Shown one piece after another: positions 9,677-19,042 of a stretch of 54,883 nucleotides of DNA; within the stretch, counting starts at the first letter, position 1, and every line of letters starts with the position of its first letter. The notes under the pieces are model-generated. The model made no database searches. It saw nothing but the letters and a program-made list of their open reading frames with translations, and was not told where the DNA came from. Source of the DNA: Candidatus Nitrosotenuis sp. Its GTDB lineage: Archaea; Thermoproteota; Nitrososphaeria; Nitrososphaerales; Nitrosopumilaceae. The DNA is taken from positions 1 through 54,883 of the forward strand of contig SCVO01000077.1 of the NCBI GenBank assembly GCA_004322465.1. The letters run 5' to 3'. A program made the position numbers and the translations under genes.

Positions 9677-10069
9677 TTCAGTTCCAACGACAATAAGGTT
9701 TAGCTCAAGGCCGTCTCCACGCTGCACATAGTTTGTCAAATTCGCGACAATCGCCAGCCGCTTTTTTGCGCCATCCAATTCCATATTGGTCAGAAATTTG
9801 ATCTGCTCAAAGTCGGTGTTAGGCCCCAGCATTGTTTTGGAAAGAACTTGGGACAGTGCGGCGCCTGAAAACTTTGCCTTGATTTTGAACTCTTTCAAAT
9901 TGGAAAAGTAAACTCCTCCGCGCAGAGTCGGTTTTGTCACCGGGATTTGCGAGCGCTCCATGCTAAATGATTCCACATGGTATTCCAGTCCGCCAACCAA
10001 CATGGCAAAATCCAGCCGGTCTTGCTGTTCCACCAGTGAGGAGATTATTTTGGTTTCATCCATCCACAT
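9665..10069 (-). CDS. Conserved hypothetical protein
   Basis: 134-aa ORF, convergent with J-domain gene. Confidence 0.55.
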   Translation of the reverse strand: MWMDETKIISSLVEQQDRLDFAMLVGGLEYHVESFSMERSQIPVTKPTLRGGVYFSNLKEFKIKAKFSGAALSQVLSKTMLGPNTDFEQIKFLTNMELDGAKKRLAIVANLTNYVQRGDGLELNLIVVGTELFD

Positions 10070-10107
10070 ATGGTGAAAAATTTAGTGCTTTGAGCTTTAC
10101 TGATCCG

Positions 10108-10338
10108 TCACAGCTCAAGCACGCCAGACTGCAGCACCTTTAGTTTTAGCATGAGATCGATTTTAACCTCCTTGCACGCCAGTCGGATCTCTGATTTTGG
10201 CACGTCAAAGTCGTTTTGGATTACTGCATAGATTTTGTTTTTGTCAGAACATCCTTCCTCAAGAAGGTGCATTATTGTTGATTTGATTTGGGATTTAATT
10301 GGGGATTTAATTTTGATTTGTGTTTGTTTTGTGCTCAT
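10108..10338 (-). CDS. Small hypothetical protein, HTH-like
   Basis: MSTKQTQIKIKSPIKSQIKSTIMHLLEEGCSDKNKIYAVIQNDFDVPKSEIRLACKEV. Confidence 0.5.
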   Translation of the reverse strand: MSTKQTQIKIKSPIKSQIKSTIMHLLEEGCSDKNKIYAVIQNDFDVPKSEIRLACKEVKIDLMLKLKVLQSGVLEL

Positions 10339-10564
10339 GATTATACCACAAACCGATTTAGTAGAATACAATGTGTGTGTTCGCGCGACATTAGCAAGTT
10401 GTTTGATTCAATCAAAAACACAATACTTGACATAGAATAGATCGGGGAAGATTTTTTTAATTTGAATTTCTCGTATAAGAATTACATAATAATTTGTAAT
10501 ATTTACAAAATTCGTTTGAATTATTGGCTACAGATTTAAAACAGAGTGGATTATCGATAATTCA

Positions 10565-11893
10565 ATGCAATTGTTTGCAAATCCACAAACCCTCAGAAAC
10601 GAAATCATCAACCTGTCGGTTTCGTGTGGATTGGACAAGCCATGCTATACCCGCATGTTAGATTATACAATAAAGCTCTTCGAGTCCCAGGGACTGGGAA
10701 AAGATTACTACGGATACCACAACATAACGCACGAGCTTGAAGTAACGTATGTTGCGATGATTGTTCTAAATTGGAAGAGCATACTAAACAACGTCAGACC
10801 AGAAGATTTCAAGTATCTTTATGCAGGTGCACTGTTTCATGACTTTGATCCACAAAAAAGCGTAGACAAGCCGCACGAGGACAACGTGATCAGATTTCTG
10901 ACGCATGACGGCAGTGTGAAAGAGCTTTGCCGCGATGCGGACATGGATCTAAACATAGTAAAGGCAATGATTTTGCGCACAACATACCCATGGAGCGGCA
11001 AGCTAAAAGAGCGCGCCGAAAAACAAATTCAGGAATGCTTCAACGAATCACCCTTAACAAAAGACAACCCGCAGACGCAGGAGTATTTCATGAAGTTTGG
11101 ATGGCTGCTCTCAATAATTGACAGAGTGAGCGGATACGCACTTGGAGACTTTGGCAAGGCAATGGACATGGCAAAAAAGAACGCACATGCGCTGGCATGG
11201 CATCCGTCGTTCATAGTGAAACGCTCAGTGGCATACTTTGAGGATCTCTTAAACGACGAGGCAGAAATGTGTGAGACTGTCCTAAGAGCACTGCCAAAGC
11301 ACATGAGAAAAAACTTCATGGATGTGGTGACGGGATTCTTGAATTTGCGACAGCAGGAAATAAAAATTCAATCGGATTATCTGTATGAAAACCTCAAACT
11401 GGTTCCAAAAATCGAATCGATGAAAATAAGAGACGACTCAGATTTTGTAAAAACGCTAGTTGAGATATACAACGAACTGCCAATGCCATTACAGTTTGAT
11501 AGCGAGCACTTTGAAAAAACCATGAGGGATCCAAAGACAATACTCAACACGTTAAGACTCGGAGGCTCAGATGGCCCAATAATCGGATTTGCAAAAGGCG
11601 GACCAATAGAAAACTACACGCTGCGTCCAGAAATAATAGACGAAAATTTCGGCAAGAGCAACACTGTGTTTTTGGAACCAATTGCACTAAAGATGGGATA
11701 CTGGGGACTGCAGGGCGGAAGCGAGATGAGGCATTTATTCACCATGCAGGCACACTCTATGAACTACAAGTATCTGACAAGTTTTGCCCTAAGGGATGTA
11801 ATTCAGAGGAGAATAGACGGCAACGAAAAGGCTGAATTCGTTACCAAGTTCGACCCAGAGAGATGGGACTATTACAGAATAGATCTCAGATAA
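10565..11893 (+). CDS. HD-domain protein with GNAT-like C-terminal region
   Basis: 442 aa; HNITHELEVTYVAM...AGALFHDFDPQKSVDKPHEDN (HD phosphohydrolase-like); C-terminal VFLEPIALKMGYWGLQGGSEMRHLFTMQAHSMNYKYLTSFALRDVIQRR. Confidence 0.7.
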   Translation: MQLFANPQTLRNEIINLSVSCGLDKPCYTRMLDYTIKLFESQGLGKDYYGYHNITHELEVTYVAMIVLNWKSILNNVRPEDFKYLYAGALFHDFDPQKSVDKPHEDNVIRFLTHDGSVKELCRDADMDLNIVKAMILRTTYPWSGKLKERAEKQIQECFNESPLTKDNPQTQEYFMKFGWLLSIIDRVSGYALGDFGKAMDMAKKNAHALAWHPSFIVKRSVAYFEDLLNDEAEMCETVLRALPKHMRKNFMDVVTGFLNLRQQEIKIQSDYLYENLKLVPKIESMKIRDDSDFVKTLVEIYNELPMPLQFDSEHFEKTMRDPKTILNTLRLGGSDGPIIGFAKGGPIENYTLRPEIIDENFGKSNTVFLEPIALKMGYWGLQGGSEMRHLFTMQAHSMNYKYLTSFALRDVIQRRIDGNEKAEFVTKFDPERWDYYRIDLR

Positions 11894-11953
11894 AGTCATT
11901 TTTGTTATTTGCTCAATGATTCCGGCATGCAAACTCTTTAGTATCCTACAGTT

Positions 11954-12391
11954 TTGTATTCATGCGTGCTAGAGAAAATTTTGATTTTTGGCATATGTGT
12001 TTTAGTTTTAGTTTCAACGCCGCACGCATTTGCGCTAGATGGCACACATCGCGCCGAATTAAAAAACGCACGACTAGTAAATGCATTCGGGGAGACAACA
12101 CCTGAAAACATCAATACGAACCAGCAGGTGCAGATTTCAGCAGACATTACGAACAAGCAGGACAAAAACCAGGAATTTGTCTGCATAGTCCAGGTATTAG
12201 ATCAGAACAATGTGCCGGTTAAACTGGCATGGATACAGGCGTCGTTACAGCCACAGCAGACTTTTTCGTCTGCAATTTCATGGGTCACAGACAAGCCCGG
12301 AACATACACTGCCCAGATATTTCTCTGGGACAGCATCAAGAATGCGGATGCACTTGCCGGAAAACTGGATCTTAGGATAATTGTGAGCTAA
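11954..12391 (+). CDS. Secreted hypothetical protein, Ig-like fold suspected
   Basis: 145 aa; signal peptide ILIFGICVLVLVSTPHAFA; beta-rich. Confidence 0.6.
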   Translation: MYSCVLEKILIFGICVLVLVSTPHAFALDGTHRAELKNARLVNAFGETTPENINTNQQVQISADITNKQDKNQEFVCIVQVLDQNNVPVKLAWIQASLQPQQTFSSAISWVTDKPGTYTAQIFLWDSIKNADALAGKLDLRIIVS

Positions 12392-13445
12392 CGGGTCGCA
12401 TTACAGAGCGGATCACCCTGTGGCAGACCATTGCGCCAATCACGCCCATTACTGCACACGGAATCACTATGAGTGGAAAAACGGAAAGAATCATTTCAAA
12501 GTAAATTTTTGCAGTCATGCTGGCAGAAACAATCTGGTTTGTTTCGATTTTGTTGTACACGTGCGTGATTAGCGGATAATACACAAAATACCCAAGCATT
12601 CCAAAGATTCCACCTGTAAAGTATGTGCGCATTTTGTTTGCAGATAAATTTAGCATCAGATCACAGAGGACTATTGGGACTAGAGTAAACAAGTAAAACG
12701 GAATTGTCGGATGCAGCCATGGATTTGGGATGATGGAGGTTGCCATGTTTATTACGATTAATGTCGCGCCGGTGACTGAGATAAAGCCAAATTTTTTGCC
12801 GTTTGCGACATATGCCATTGACAGCATCATTGAAATCAAGAATGGAAACGCAAGTGTCGCAAAAACTGCTCCGAAAACAGGGTTCGGATTGAAATCAAAA
12901 TAATCGGTTTTTGAAAACGGCAGTGAGAACGAGAAGAACAGCCCAGTCGCAGACAGCCACATAGGAAGTATGCCAATAACGGTCAGAATGTGTTTTGTGA
13001 GATGCGATTTTTCCGCAAGGCGTTTTACAGTTGAAAGAAACGCACCGACGCTTGAAAACACCATGCCGCATATCAGCACCAAGTGGGGCGGGCTTAGCAG
13101 TCCATCCAATCCAAAGTTAGAGTGCCAGAGAAAGTCAAAAGGTCCGGCGCCGACTAGCAACGCAATTCCAATCTGCACCAGACTTGTTGAAACGCGATTT
13201 TCTGTTTTTAGTTCGTCTGATCTTTTCAACATTACCAAGACTGCCCCGGACAACGCAATCATTACCCCGGAGTAAAGGACAAAGTGCGGTGTCGAGAAAA
13301 ACGTTTCAGGCCTATTCAGCAAGTGGTTTGATATGTCCCAGCTGCCGCCAGTAGTCACAACCAATATTCCAAGACTCACCAGCACGTTGCCAAGAAAAAA
13401 CATCCCATGTTTTTTTGAGGCAGAATCGCTCTTTGAGATTGTCAA
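12372..13445 (-). CDS. Polytopic membrane protein
   Basis: 357 aa; many TM segments. Confidence 0.65.
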   Translation of the reverse strand: MTISKSDSASKKHGMFFLGNVLVSLGILVVTTGGSWDISNHLLNRPETFFSTPHFVLYSGVMIALSGAVLVMLKRSDELKTENRVSTSLVQIGIALLVGAGPFDFLWHSNFGLDGLLSPPHLVLICGMVFSSVGAFLSTVKRLAEKSHLTKHILTVIGILPMWLSATGLFFSFSLPFSKTDYFDFNPNPVFGAVFATLAFPFLISMMLSMAYVANGKKFGFISVTGATLIVINMATSIIPNPWLHPTIPFYLFTLVPIVLCDLMLNLSANKMRTYFTGGIFGMLGYFVYYPLITHVYNKIETNQIVSASMTAKIYFEMILSVFPLIVIPCAVMGVIGAMVCHRVIRSVMRPVSSQLS

Positions 13446-13451
13446 CAGTCA

Positions 13452-14051
13452 TCATCCCATGCCAGGTTTATCTAAATTATCTGAGACCATTACAGAAAAA
13501 GACTCCACGTATTCGTTTTGGTGATCCCTAATCCCACCATATGGGTAATGCGAGTGGTCGCCAGAATGAGGAATTGCGACAGTCTTTGCAAAGACGGTAA
13601 AGTTTCCTGCCGAGTCGGGGGTTATTTTCATCTCAATTGAGTAGTGTGCGCCAGGGTTTACTGGCCTGCTGTATGCCTCAATTGAGGGATATTGCGCCTT
13701 GATTAACGCGGTTCCGCCGGAATATTCGTAGCCTATGTCATCCCCGGTTTTTACATATCGCGGAGACTGGGTAAAATTATAGCCTACGATTTTTACAGTA
13801 TTGCCAATCTGCGTGATGCTTGGAAACGCAACTGACACTATCTGGATGTCGGCAGAATCATTAGAGTTGTCAGAATCTATCGTAATGTTAAACGAATCCC
13901 CAAGACGGATTTGGTTTGAGCTTAGTTTCGCAGTAAAGATAGGCTCAGGCTCCAGCGTCTTTACGTTTGAGTATTCCGAAGGAATCACAAACAGAACCGC
14001 GCAAAAATAAACTGCAAGACCCATCAGAGTAAGAATTAGCGCAAGTTTCAC
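13452..14051 (-). CDS. Membrane-anchored extracellular protein
   Basis: 199 aa; N-terminal TM MKLALILTLMGLAVYFCAVLFVIP; 6 nt upstream of the polytopic gene. Confidence 0.6.
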   Translation of the reverse strand: MKLALILTLMGLAVYFCAVLFVIPSEYSNVKTLEPEPIFTAKLSSNQIRLGDSFNITIDSDNSNDSADIQIVSVAFPSITQIGNTVKIVGYNFTQSPRYVKTGDDIGYEYSGGTALIKAQYPSIEAYSRPVNPGAHYSIEMKITPDSAGNFTVFAKTVAIPHSGDHSHYPYGGIRDHQNEYVESFSVMVSDNLDKPGMG

Positions 14052-14066
14052 ACGGTATGGTTTTTT

Positions 14067-15398
14067 GTGGCAGATAAAAATTCTAGGACTAAATACTGGT
14101 ATGCTAACTATTCCTTGTTGAGTCTAACTATCGCGCAAAAGAAAATCGCCGTCGGATCTTTTCTTGGATGGTCGCTTGATGGTTACGACATAGTTTTGAT
14201 GCTTCTTGTAATCCCATCAATTAGTCAGATGTTTTTCCCATCAGGGAATCCAGTGTTTAGCATAATGGCAACATTTGCATCATACACCATCACTCTCATA
14301 ATGCGCCCTTTGGGATCGGTGATTTTTGGAATCTACGGCGACAGGTTTGGCAGAAAGAAATCCATGGTGATCACAATACTTGGGTTTTCAGTTGCCACGT
14401 TTACAATCGGTTTGCTGCCAACATATGCAACGATAGGGATCATGGCCCCGATTCTTTTGATAATGATTCGCCTCATTCAGGGGATATTTGCAGGCGGAGA
14501 GTGGGGCAGCGGAGCAGTCATAACAATGGAGAGCATTGCCAAACAGAAAAGGGGACTCGTTTCAGGGTTTTTACAGAGCGGCTTTTCGTTTGGGTTTTTG
14601 CTAGCGGCAATTGCTTTTGATATCACGACTGTGATGTTTCCAGGGCAGCTGTTTGAGCAGATCGGCTGGAGAGTCTTGTTTTTTACAGGAATAGTGCCGG
14701 GCTTTGTGGCATTGTTTGTAAGATTAAGCATGAGCGAGTCCCCAATGTGGGCTGCAAAAAATAAGTCTGGCGCACTAGAAAGATCCCCCCTGAGGACGAT
14801 AGTACTTGGCAAAAAATACAGAAAAGAGTTCTTTTTGTGCGCCGCCATAATGACAGGGCTGGTTTACATGTACCATGGATCGATTAGCATTTTACCCACA
14901 TATTTGCAGCAGTTTGGCCAGTTTGACAAGGGAGATGTCGCAAAAATCATGATCTACGCGACTGCATCATCATGGATTGGCATGATCATTACGGGGTGGC
15001 TTTCGCAAAAAACTGGAAGAAAGAAGGCGATGTTGTTTTTTGTCATAGCGTCAGTCGTGGTGTCAGTGCCGCTCGCAGACGCGATATTAAACAAATCGAG
15101 TTTCGTTTTTGCATACATTGTGATATTTGCTTTTGTGGTATCAACTGCATCAGGTCCCATCCCCGCGTTTTTCTCCGAGAGGTTTCCAACACAGGTAAGG
15201 AATAGTGCTGCAGGATTTTCGTACAATGCAGGATTAATTTTTGGTTCTTGGTCGCCTTTGATTGCACTAAGTCTGATGTCAAGTGTAGAGAAAAACATGA
15301 TTCCACTTGCACTTGGCGCAAACATAATCATCGGCGCAGTAATTGTCATCATACCGACCATACTCAGCAAAGAAACCAAGGATGTCGACATGGAATGA
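14067..15398 (+). CDS. MFS transporter (metabolite:H+ symporter-like)
   Basis: 443 aa; GSFLGWSLDGYDI, FGIYGDRFGRKKSM, IRLIQGIFAGGEWGSG. Confidence 0.85.
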   Translation: MADKNSRTKYWYANYSLLSLTIAQKKIAVGSFLGWSLDGYDIVLMLLVIPSISQMFFPSGNPVFSIMATFASYTITLIMRPLGSVIFGIYGDRFGRKKSMVITILGFSVATFTIGLLPTYATIGIMAPILLIMIRLIQGIFAGGEWGSGAVITMESIAKQKRGLVSGFLQSGFSFGFLLAAIAFDITTVMFPGQLFEQIGWRVLFFTGIVPGFVALFVRLSMSESPMWAAKNKSGALERSPLRTIVLGKKYRKEFFLCAAIMTGLVYMYHGSISILPTYLQQFGQFDKGDVAKIMIYATASSWIGMIITGWLSQKTGRKKAMLFFVIASVVVSVPLADAILNKSSFVFAYIVIFAFVVSTASGPIPAFFSERFPTQVRNSAAGFSYNAGLIFGSWSPLIALSLMSSVEKNMIPLALGANIIIGAVIVIIPTILSKETKDVDME

Positions 15399-15509
15399 TA
15401 CTTTTGCTTTATAAAGAAAAACAGCCCAAAAATTGGATCGCAGTCCACTCAGGTGTGAAATATTGTTTACAGCCCTCCAGTAATAGAAGATCGCGCCATT
15501 AAGGACATC

Positions 15510-15653
15510 ATGATAGGCTATTGCGTAAAATGCAGAGCAAAACGCGAGATGGCAGGTATGAAACCAGTCACTCTCAAGAACGGAAAACCGGCAACAAAGG
15601 GAACATGTCCTTCATGTTCAACTGCCATATTTAGAATTGGAAAGGCAGCGTAA
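15510..15653 (+). CDS. 47-aa DUF5679-like zinc-ribbon protein
   Basis: Hand translation MIGYCVKCRAKREMAGMKPVTLKNGKPATKGTCPSCSTAIFRIGKAA; CxxC...CxxC. Confidence 0.75.
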   Translation: MIGYCVKCRAKREMAGMKPVTLKNGKPATKGTCPSCSTAIFRIGKAA

Positions 15654-15671
15654 GCCTTTTCCCGAACTTTT

Positions 15672-15923
15672 TTAATAATACCACTGATCGGTGTTTCCAT
15701 TCCATAAAGAGCGGAGTGGTAGTGGGTCTTTTCCGATTTCTTCCTTGATGCGATTTTCTAGTGCAAAAAACATGTTTTCCATGGCATCGACTCCGCCGTC
15801 CGCATAAAGATCCTTTCCGATTTCCACTATTCTCTCCTTTGCCCGAGGTACTTCTGGAGAGGCTGGGTTTTGAAGACATAGGGTTAACAAGTCAATCATT
15901 TCTTCTTCCAGCATGAAATCCAT
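15672..15923 (-). CDS. Small conserved hypothetical protein
   Basis: 83 aa MDFMLEEEMIDLLTLCLQNPASPEVPRAKERIVEIGKDLYADGG. Confidence 0.55.
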   Translation of the reverse strand: MDFMLEEEMIDLLTLCLQNPASPEVPRAKERIVEIGKDLYADGGVDAMENMFFALENRIKEEIGKDPLPLRSLWNGNTDQWYY

Positions 15924-15965
15924 ATGAAATCATGGATTGCGTCAGATTTGAGTATTTTGTATAGC

Positions 15966-16139
15966 CTAAGCTAATGACTGCATTCCGAGATTCTGTTTTA
16001 ATTCACATCCAGAATGCACGGGGTCGTCCGCATAGTGCGCACATTTGGAGCAGAGGAACTGGATTGGCTGATTGCATACTTGACAGTATTTCTTTACCTC
16101 CAGGGTATTGCCACAGTTTCTACAGCTGTCTATTCTCAA
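15966..16139 (-). CDS. 57-aa Cys-rich zinc-ribbon protein (TTG start assumed); frame is also open upstream to the helicase stop
   Basis: Hand translation LRIDSCRNCGNTLEVKKYCQVCNQPIQFLCSKCAHYADDPVHSGCELKQNLGMQSLA; four CxxC-type pairs. Confidence 0.6.
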   Translation of the reverse strand: MRIDSCRNCGNTLEVKKYCQVCNQPIQFLCSKCAHYADDPVHSGCELKQNLGMQSLA

Positions 16140-16208
16140 GAAGTACTCATTATGGGATCTTAGTATTTGATCTTTTCCATATTGAAAATACAGTGAAAGT
16201 TGGTAATT

Positions 16209-17936
16209 CTAGCTCGTGATGGAGCGTATCTTGTCGTGGATTTGTGCCAAAATCAGTTCAGCCTTTTCCTTGTTTTCAAACGACTCTACTTTGTTGTCCA
16301 TTATTGCGTCAATTTCATAGCTCTTGTCCACGAGAACCCGTGCAACATGCTCATCCAGGGTTCCATTGCCCATCAGGTAGTATGCAAAGACAGTACTTTT
16401 TTGCCCAATTCGGTGCAACCTGTCTTCTGCCTGCAGGTGTATTGCTGGACTCCAGTCAAGCTCTGCAAATATCACATATTTTGCGCGGGTCAAATTAATT
16501 CCAACGTTTCCTGCGCGCAACCCGGCAATCATTAATTTGGTCTCGCCGTTTTGGAACGTGTCTATGCTGTTCTGTCTTTCCTTGTCGGATTGTCCTCCAA
16601 TGATTGACGCGGGTTTGAATTCTGCAAGGCTTTGATGGAGCAAAGAATGAATCGCCTTGTGGTGGCAAAAGACAACCACGCTTTCTTCTATTTCCATTAT
16701 GTTTTTAACAAAATTAATCACGTGTGGCAGCTTGGCAACGCCTGCAACCTGTCTTTCGCTTTGGATTGCGCGCTGGTATGCGGTCGACGCGTCAAACGCG
16801 GTCTGTGCCGCCTTTCTGTCATCCTCAAGTTTTTTCCAAATTTTCTCAAGTTCCTTGTTGTAATAGTTGATATCGGCATCGATTATTTCCTTGTGACGGA
16901 TTTTTTCTTTGAGCTCTTGTAACACGTCGGTTTTCTTTCGTCGCAGCATCACGTGTTTTTGCAGCATGTTGCGGAGAGACTCTCGTTTGTTCTCAAGCAC
17001 TATTGCCTTCCCTTTTTCGTTTATGTAGCAAAAGTATTCGCAAAATTCCTTAAAGCTCCCAAGCAGTCCAGGGCGCAGAATGTCAACGATTGGCCAAATT
17101 TCAGAGCCGCGATTGTATATCGGAGTGCCAGAAAGTCCAATTCTGTACTTTATCGATTCCAGTGCAGACAGCTTCTTTATCGCATGATACTTTTGCGTTG
17201 TTTTGGAACGGAGGTTTTGCACTTCATCGCACACGATTGTTCTGAGGTTTAGTTTGGCAAGGTCCTTGTATCTTTTGAACAACAGTTCATAATTGATTAT
17301 GTAAAAGTCGTATTTCCCAAGGTCTTCTGATTTTCCAACCCGGATGATTGTTGATGTTGGCGGCTTGTCGTCGATCAGTCGGCCGTTTCTGCTTTTTAGT
17401 TTCAAAAACTTTTCAATTTCCCTCTGCCAGTTATTCAGAGTTACAAGTGGGGCAACAATCAGTGCAGGATACGTACCCTGTTCGGTTCCAATGTAGGACA
17501 GCGTTTCGACAGTTTTTCCAAGTCCCATTTCGTCGGCAATCAGCGCGTTGCCAGACGACTTTATTAGAAAGTCAAGTCCCTCTCTCTGAAAGTTCAGCAG
17601 GTTTCCCTTGAATTGTTTTCCGGGATTTGCCAGCTGCAGCTTTTCTATCCTCTTTGGCTTTTTTGGCTCAGGTTTTGTAGGCATTGGTAGCTTTTTCTGC
17701 CACGTGGTCTTTGAGAGGATCTCAAGCGGGTACCTGTCCATTATCCATTTTATCTGTAGGACGTTTTTTGGATCGTCAGGAACAATTGCCTCGAACTCGC
17801 CATCGCCGTACCAGGCTTGCGGAATAATCCTTGAGACCATCGCGACTGCGCGTTCCCCGGTTACTTTCCAGCTCCATGTGCCAGAAAACTTGTCTAAAAC
17901 ATATTCCAATGTACCAAAACTAGTCATGGTCGTCAA
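16209..17936 (-). CDS. SNF2/Swi2-family DEAD-like helicase
   Basis: 575 aa; LIADEMGLGKTVETLSY (Walker A), VCDEVQNLRS (DExQ-type), GLRAGNVGINLTRA, AEDRLHRIGQ. Confidence 0.9.
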   Translation of the reverse strand: MTTMTSFGTLEYVLDKFSGTWSWKVTGERAVAMVSRIIPQAWYGDGEFEAIVPDDPKNVLQIKWIMDRYPLEILSKTTWQKKLPMPTKPEPKKPKRIEKLQLANPGKQFKGNLLNFQREGLDFLIKSSGNALIADEMGLGKTVETLSYIGTEQGTYPALIVAPLVTLNNWQREIEKFLKLKSRNGRLIDDKPPTSTIIRVGKSEDLGKYDFYIINYELLFKRYKDLAKLNLRTIVCDEVQNLRSKTTQKYHAIKKLSALESIKYRIGLSGTPIYNRGSEIWPIVDILRPGLLGSFKEFCEYFCYINEKGKAIVLENKRESLRNMLQKHVMLRRKKTDVLQELKEKIRHKEIIDADINYYNKELEKIWKKLEDDRKAAQTAFDASTAYQRAIQSERQVAGVAKLPHVINFVKNIMEIEESVVVFCHHKAIHSLLHQSLAEFKPASIIGGQSDKERQNSIDTFQNGETKLMIAGLRAGNVGINLTRAKYVIFAELDWSPAIHLQAEDRLHRIGQKSTVFAYYLMGNGTLDEHVARVLVDKSYEIDAIMDNKVESFENKEKAELILAQIHDKIRSITS

Positions 17937-18128
17937 TGATCTTCGTTGAATTGTTTTTTAGGTTTATGAATCTTGAGTTTACCAAACAGCACACCAATCG
18001 TCTGAACTTTAGAATAAGAATTATAGAAAAAGGATGGTTTTAGATTGATTTTTGAGTCAAATAAACGCCGGCAGTAGGTTTTTTCTAATTATTTACCAAC
18101 TTGAGCGAAAATCGAAGAATGTGGCGAT

Positions 18129-18251
18129 TTACTTGTGCTTGTGCATCTCAGAGTCCACGTGGCAGTCACAGCTGCACAGCTCGGTTTTGTGGTCATTTTG
18201 ACAGTCGATGCACTCATAGTGCCTATGTTTTTCGCAGCTACCGCAGATCAT
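18129..18251 (-). CDS. 40-aa Cys/His-rich micro-protein
   Basis: Hand translation MICGSCEKHRHYECIDCQNDHKTELCSCDCHVDSEMHKHK. Confidence 0.5.
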   Translation of the reverse strand: MICGSCEKHRHYECIDCQNDHKTELCSCDCHVDSEMHKHK

Positions 18252-18295
18252 TATTCTAATGGATCAATACATTTTGTCATATTTTAGGTCTACTT

Positions 18296-18955
18296 TCAGA
18301 GATCGATTTCGCTTTTGCCCAAAATGAACATTGTCAACTCGTGATATTTCACGGGATCGATTTCCTTTGCAAAGTTTTTGTCTATATTAATCAGATAGAC
18401 AGAGTTTAGCTTTGCGTTTACGATATCATCATACGCAATTGGAGGGTTTTTGTAAAACCTATCGCATAGGGACTTTATTTTTTTAATTTCAGACTCAGGC
18501 CTCAGTGCAGAAGGACTTAGGAAGATCTTGTTTATCGGCAGCATCCCAATTACAGGCGTTGCAAGCGAAAACTTGGCGCAATACTTGCTATAGCGAGCAA
18601 TCTTGCTTACGATTCTTGACACATAATAGTCGATGGTATCAAGCGCGTGTTCCGGAGGAGTAAAGCCGGTCTCGATTTCAATTATCGATATGTGATCGTT
18701 CTTTTTTGCATAGACGTCGCAGACTAGCGAGTCAGTCAGCTGTTTTTCTACGTCCACAGTGTATCCATTTGATATCATGTTTGCAGCGCAGATCAGCTCA
18801 AGTACGGAATGGTTGATTTTCACCAGGTTTTGCTGATACAGATCGATTAGCCTTTGGCGAACAAAGTTTAGTTTTGGCACGTCATCTTTTTGCAGACTCG
18901 ATGCAAGGCGGTCGGTTATCACATAGACATCGTCTTTGAATTTCTCCACATCCAA
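18296..18955 (-). CDS. Conserved hypothetical, possible PD-(D/E)xK-like nuclease fold
   Basis: 219 aa; SLVCDVYAKKNDHISIIEIETGFTPPEHALDTIDYYVSRIVSKIARYSKYC; fold is an inference. Confidence 0.55.
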   Translation of the reverse strand: MDVEKFKDDVYVITDRLASSLQKDDVPKLNFVRQRLIDLYQQNLVKINHSVLELICAANMISNGYTVDVEKQLTDSLVCDVYAKKNDHISIIEIETGFTPPEHALDTIDYYVSRIVSKIARYSKYCAKFSLATPVIGMLPINKIFLSPSALRPESEIKKIKSLCDRFYKNPPIAYDDIVNAKLNSVYLINIDKNFAKEIDPVKYHELTMFILGKSEIDL

Positions 18956-19042
18956 AAAGGTTCAGCATTACCTCAGATGGTATGGTTAATGAAGATACTT
19001 GTGATTTCAGGGATTGATAAAATTAAAAATTATTTACCAGGC

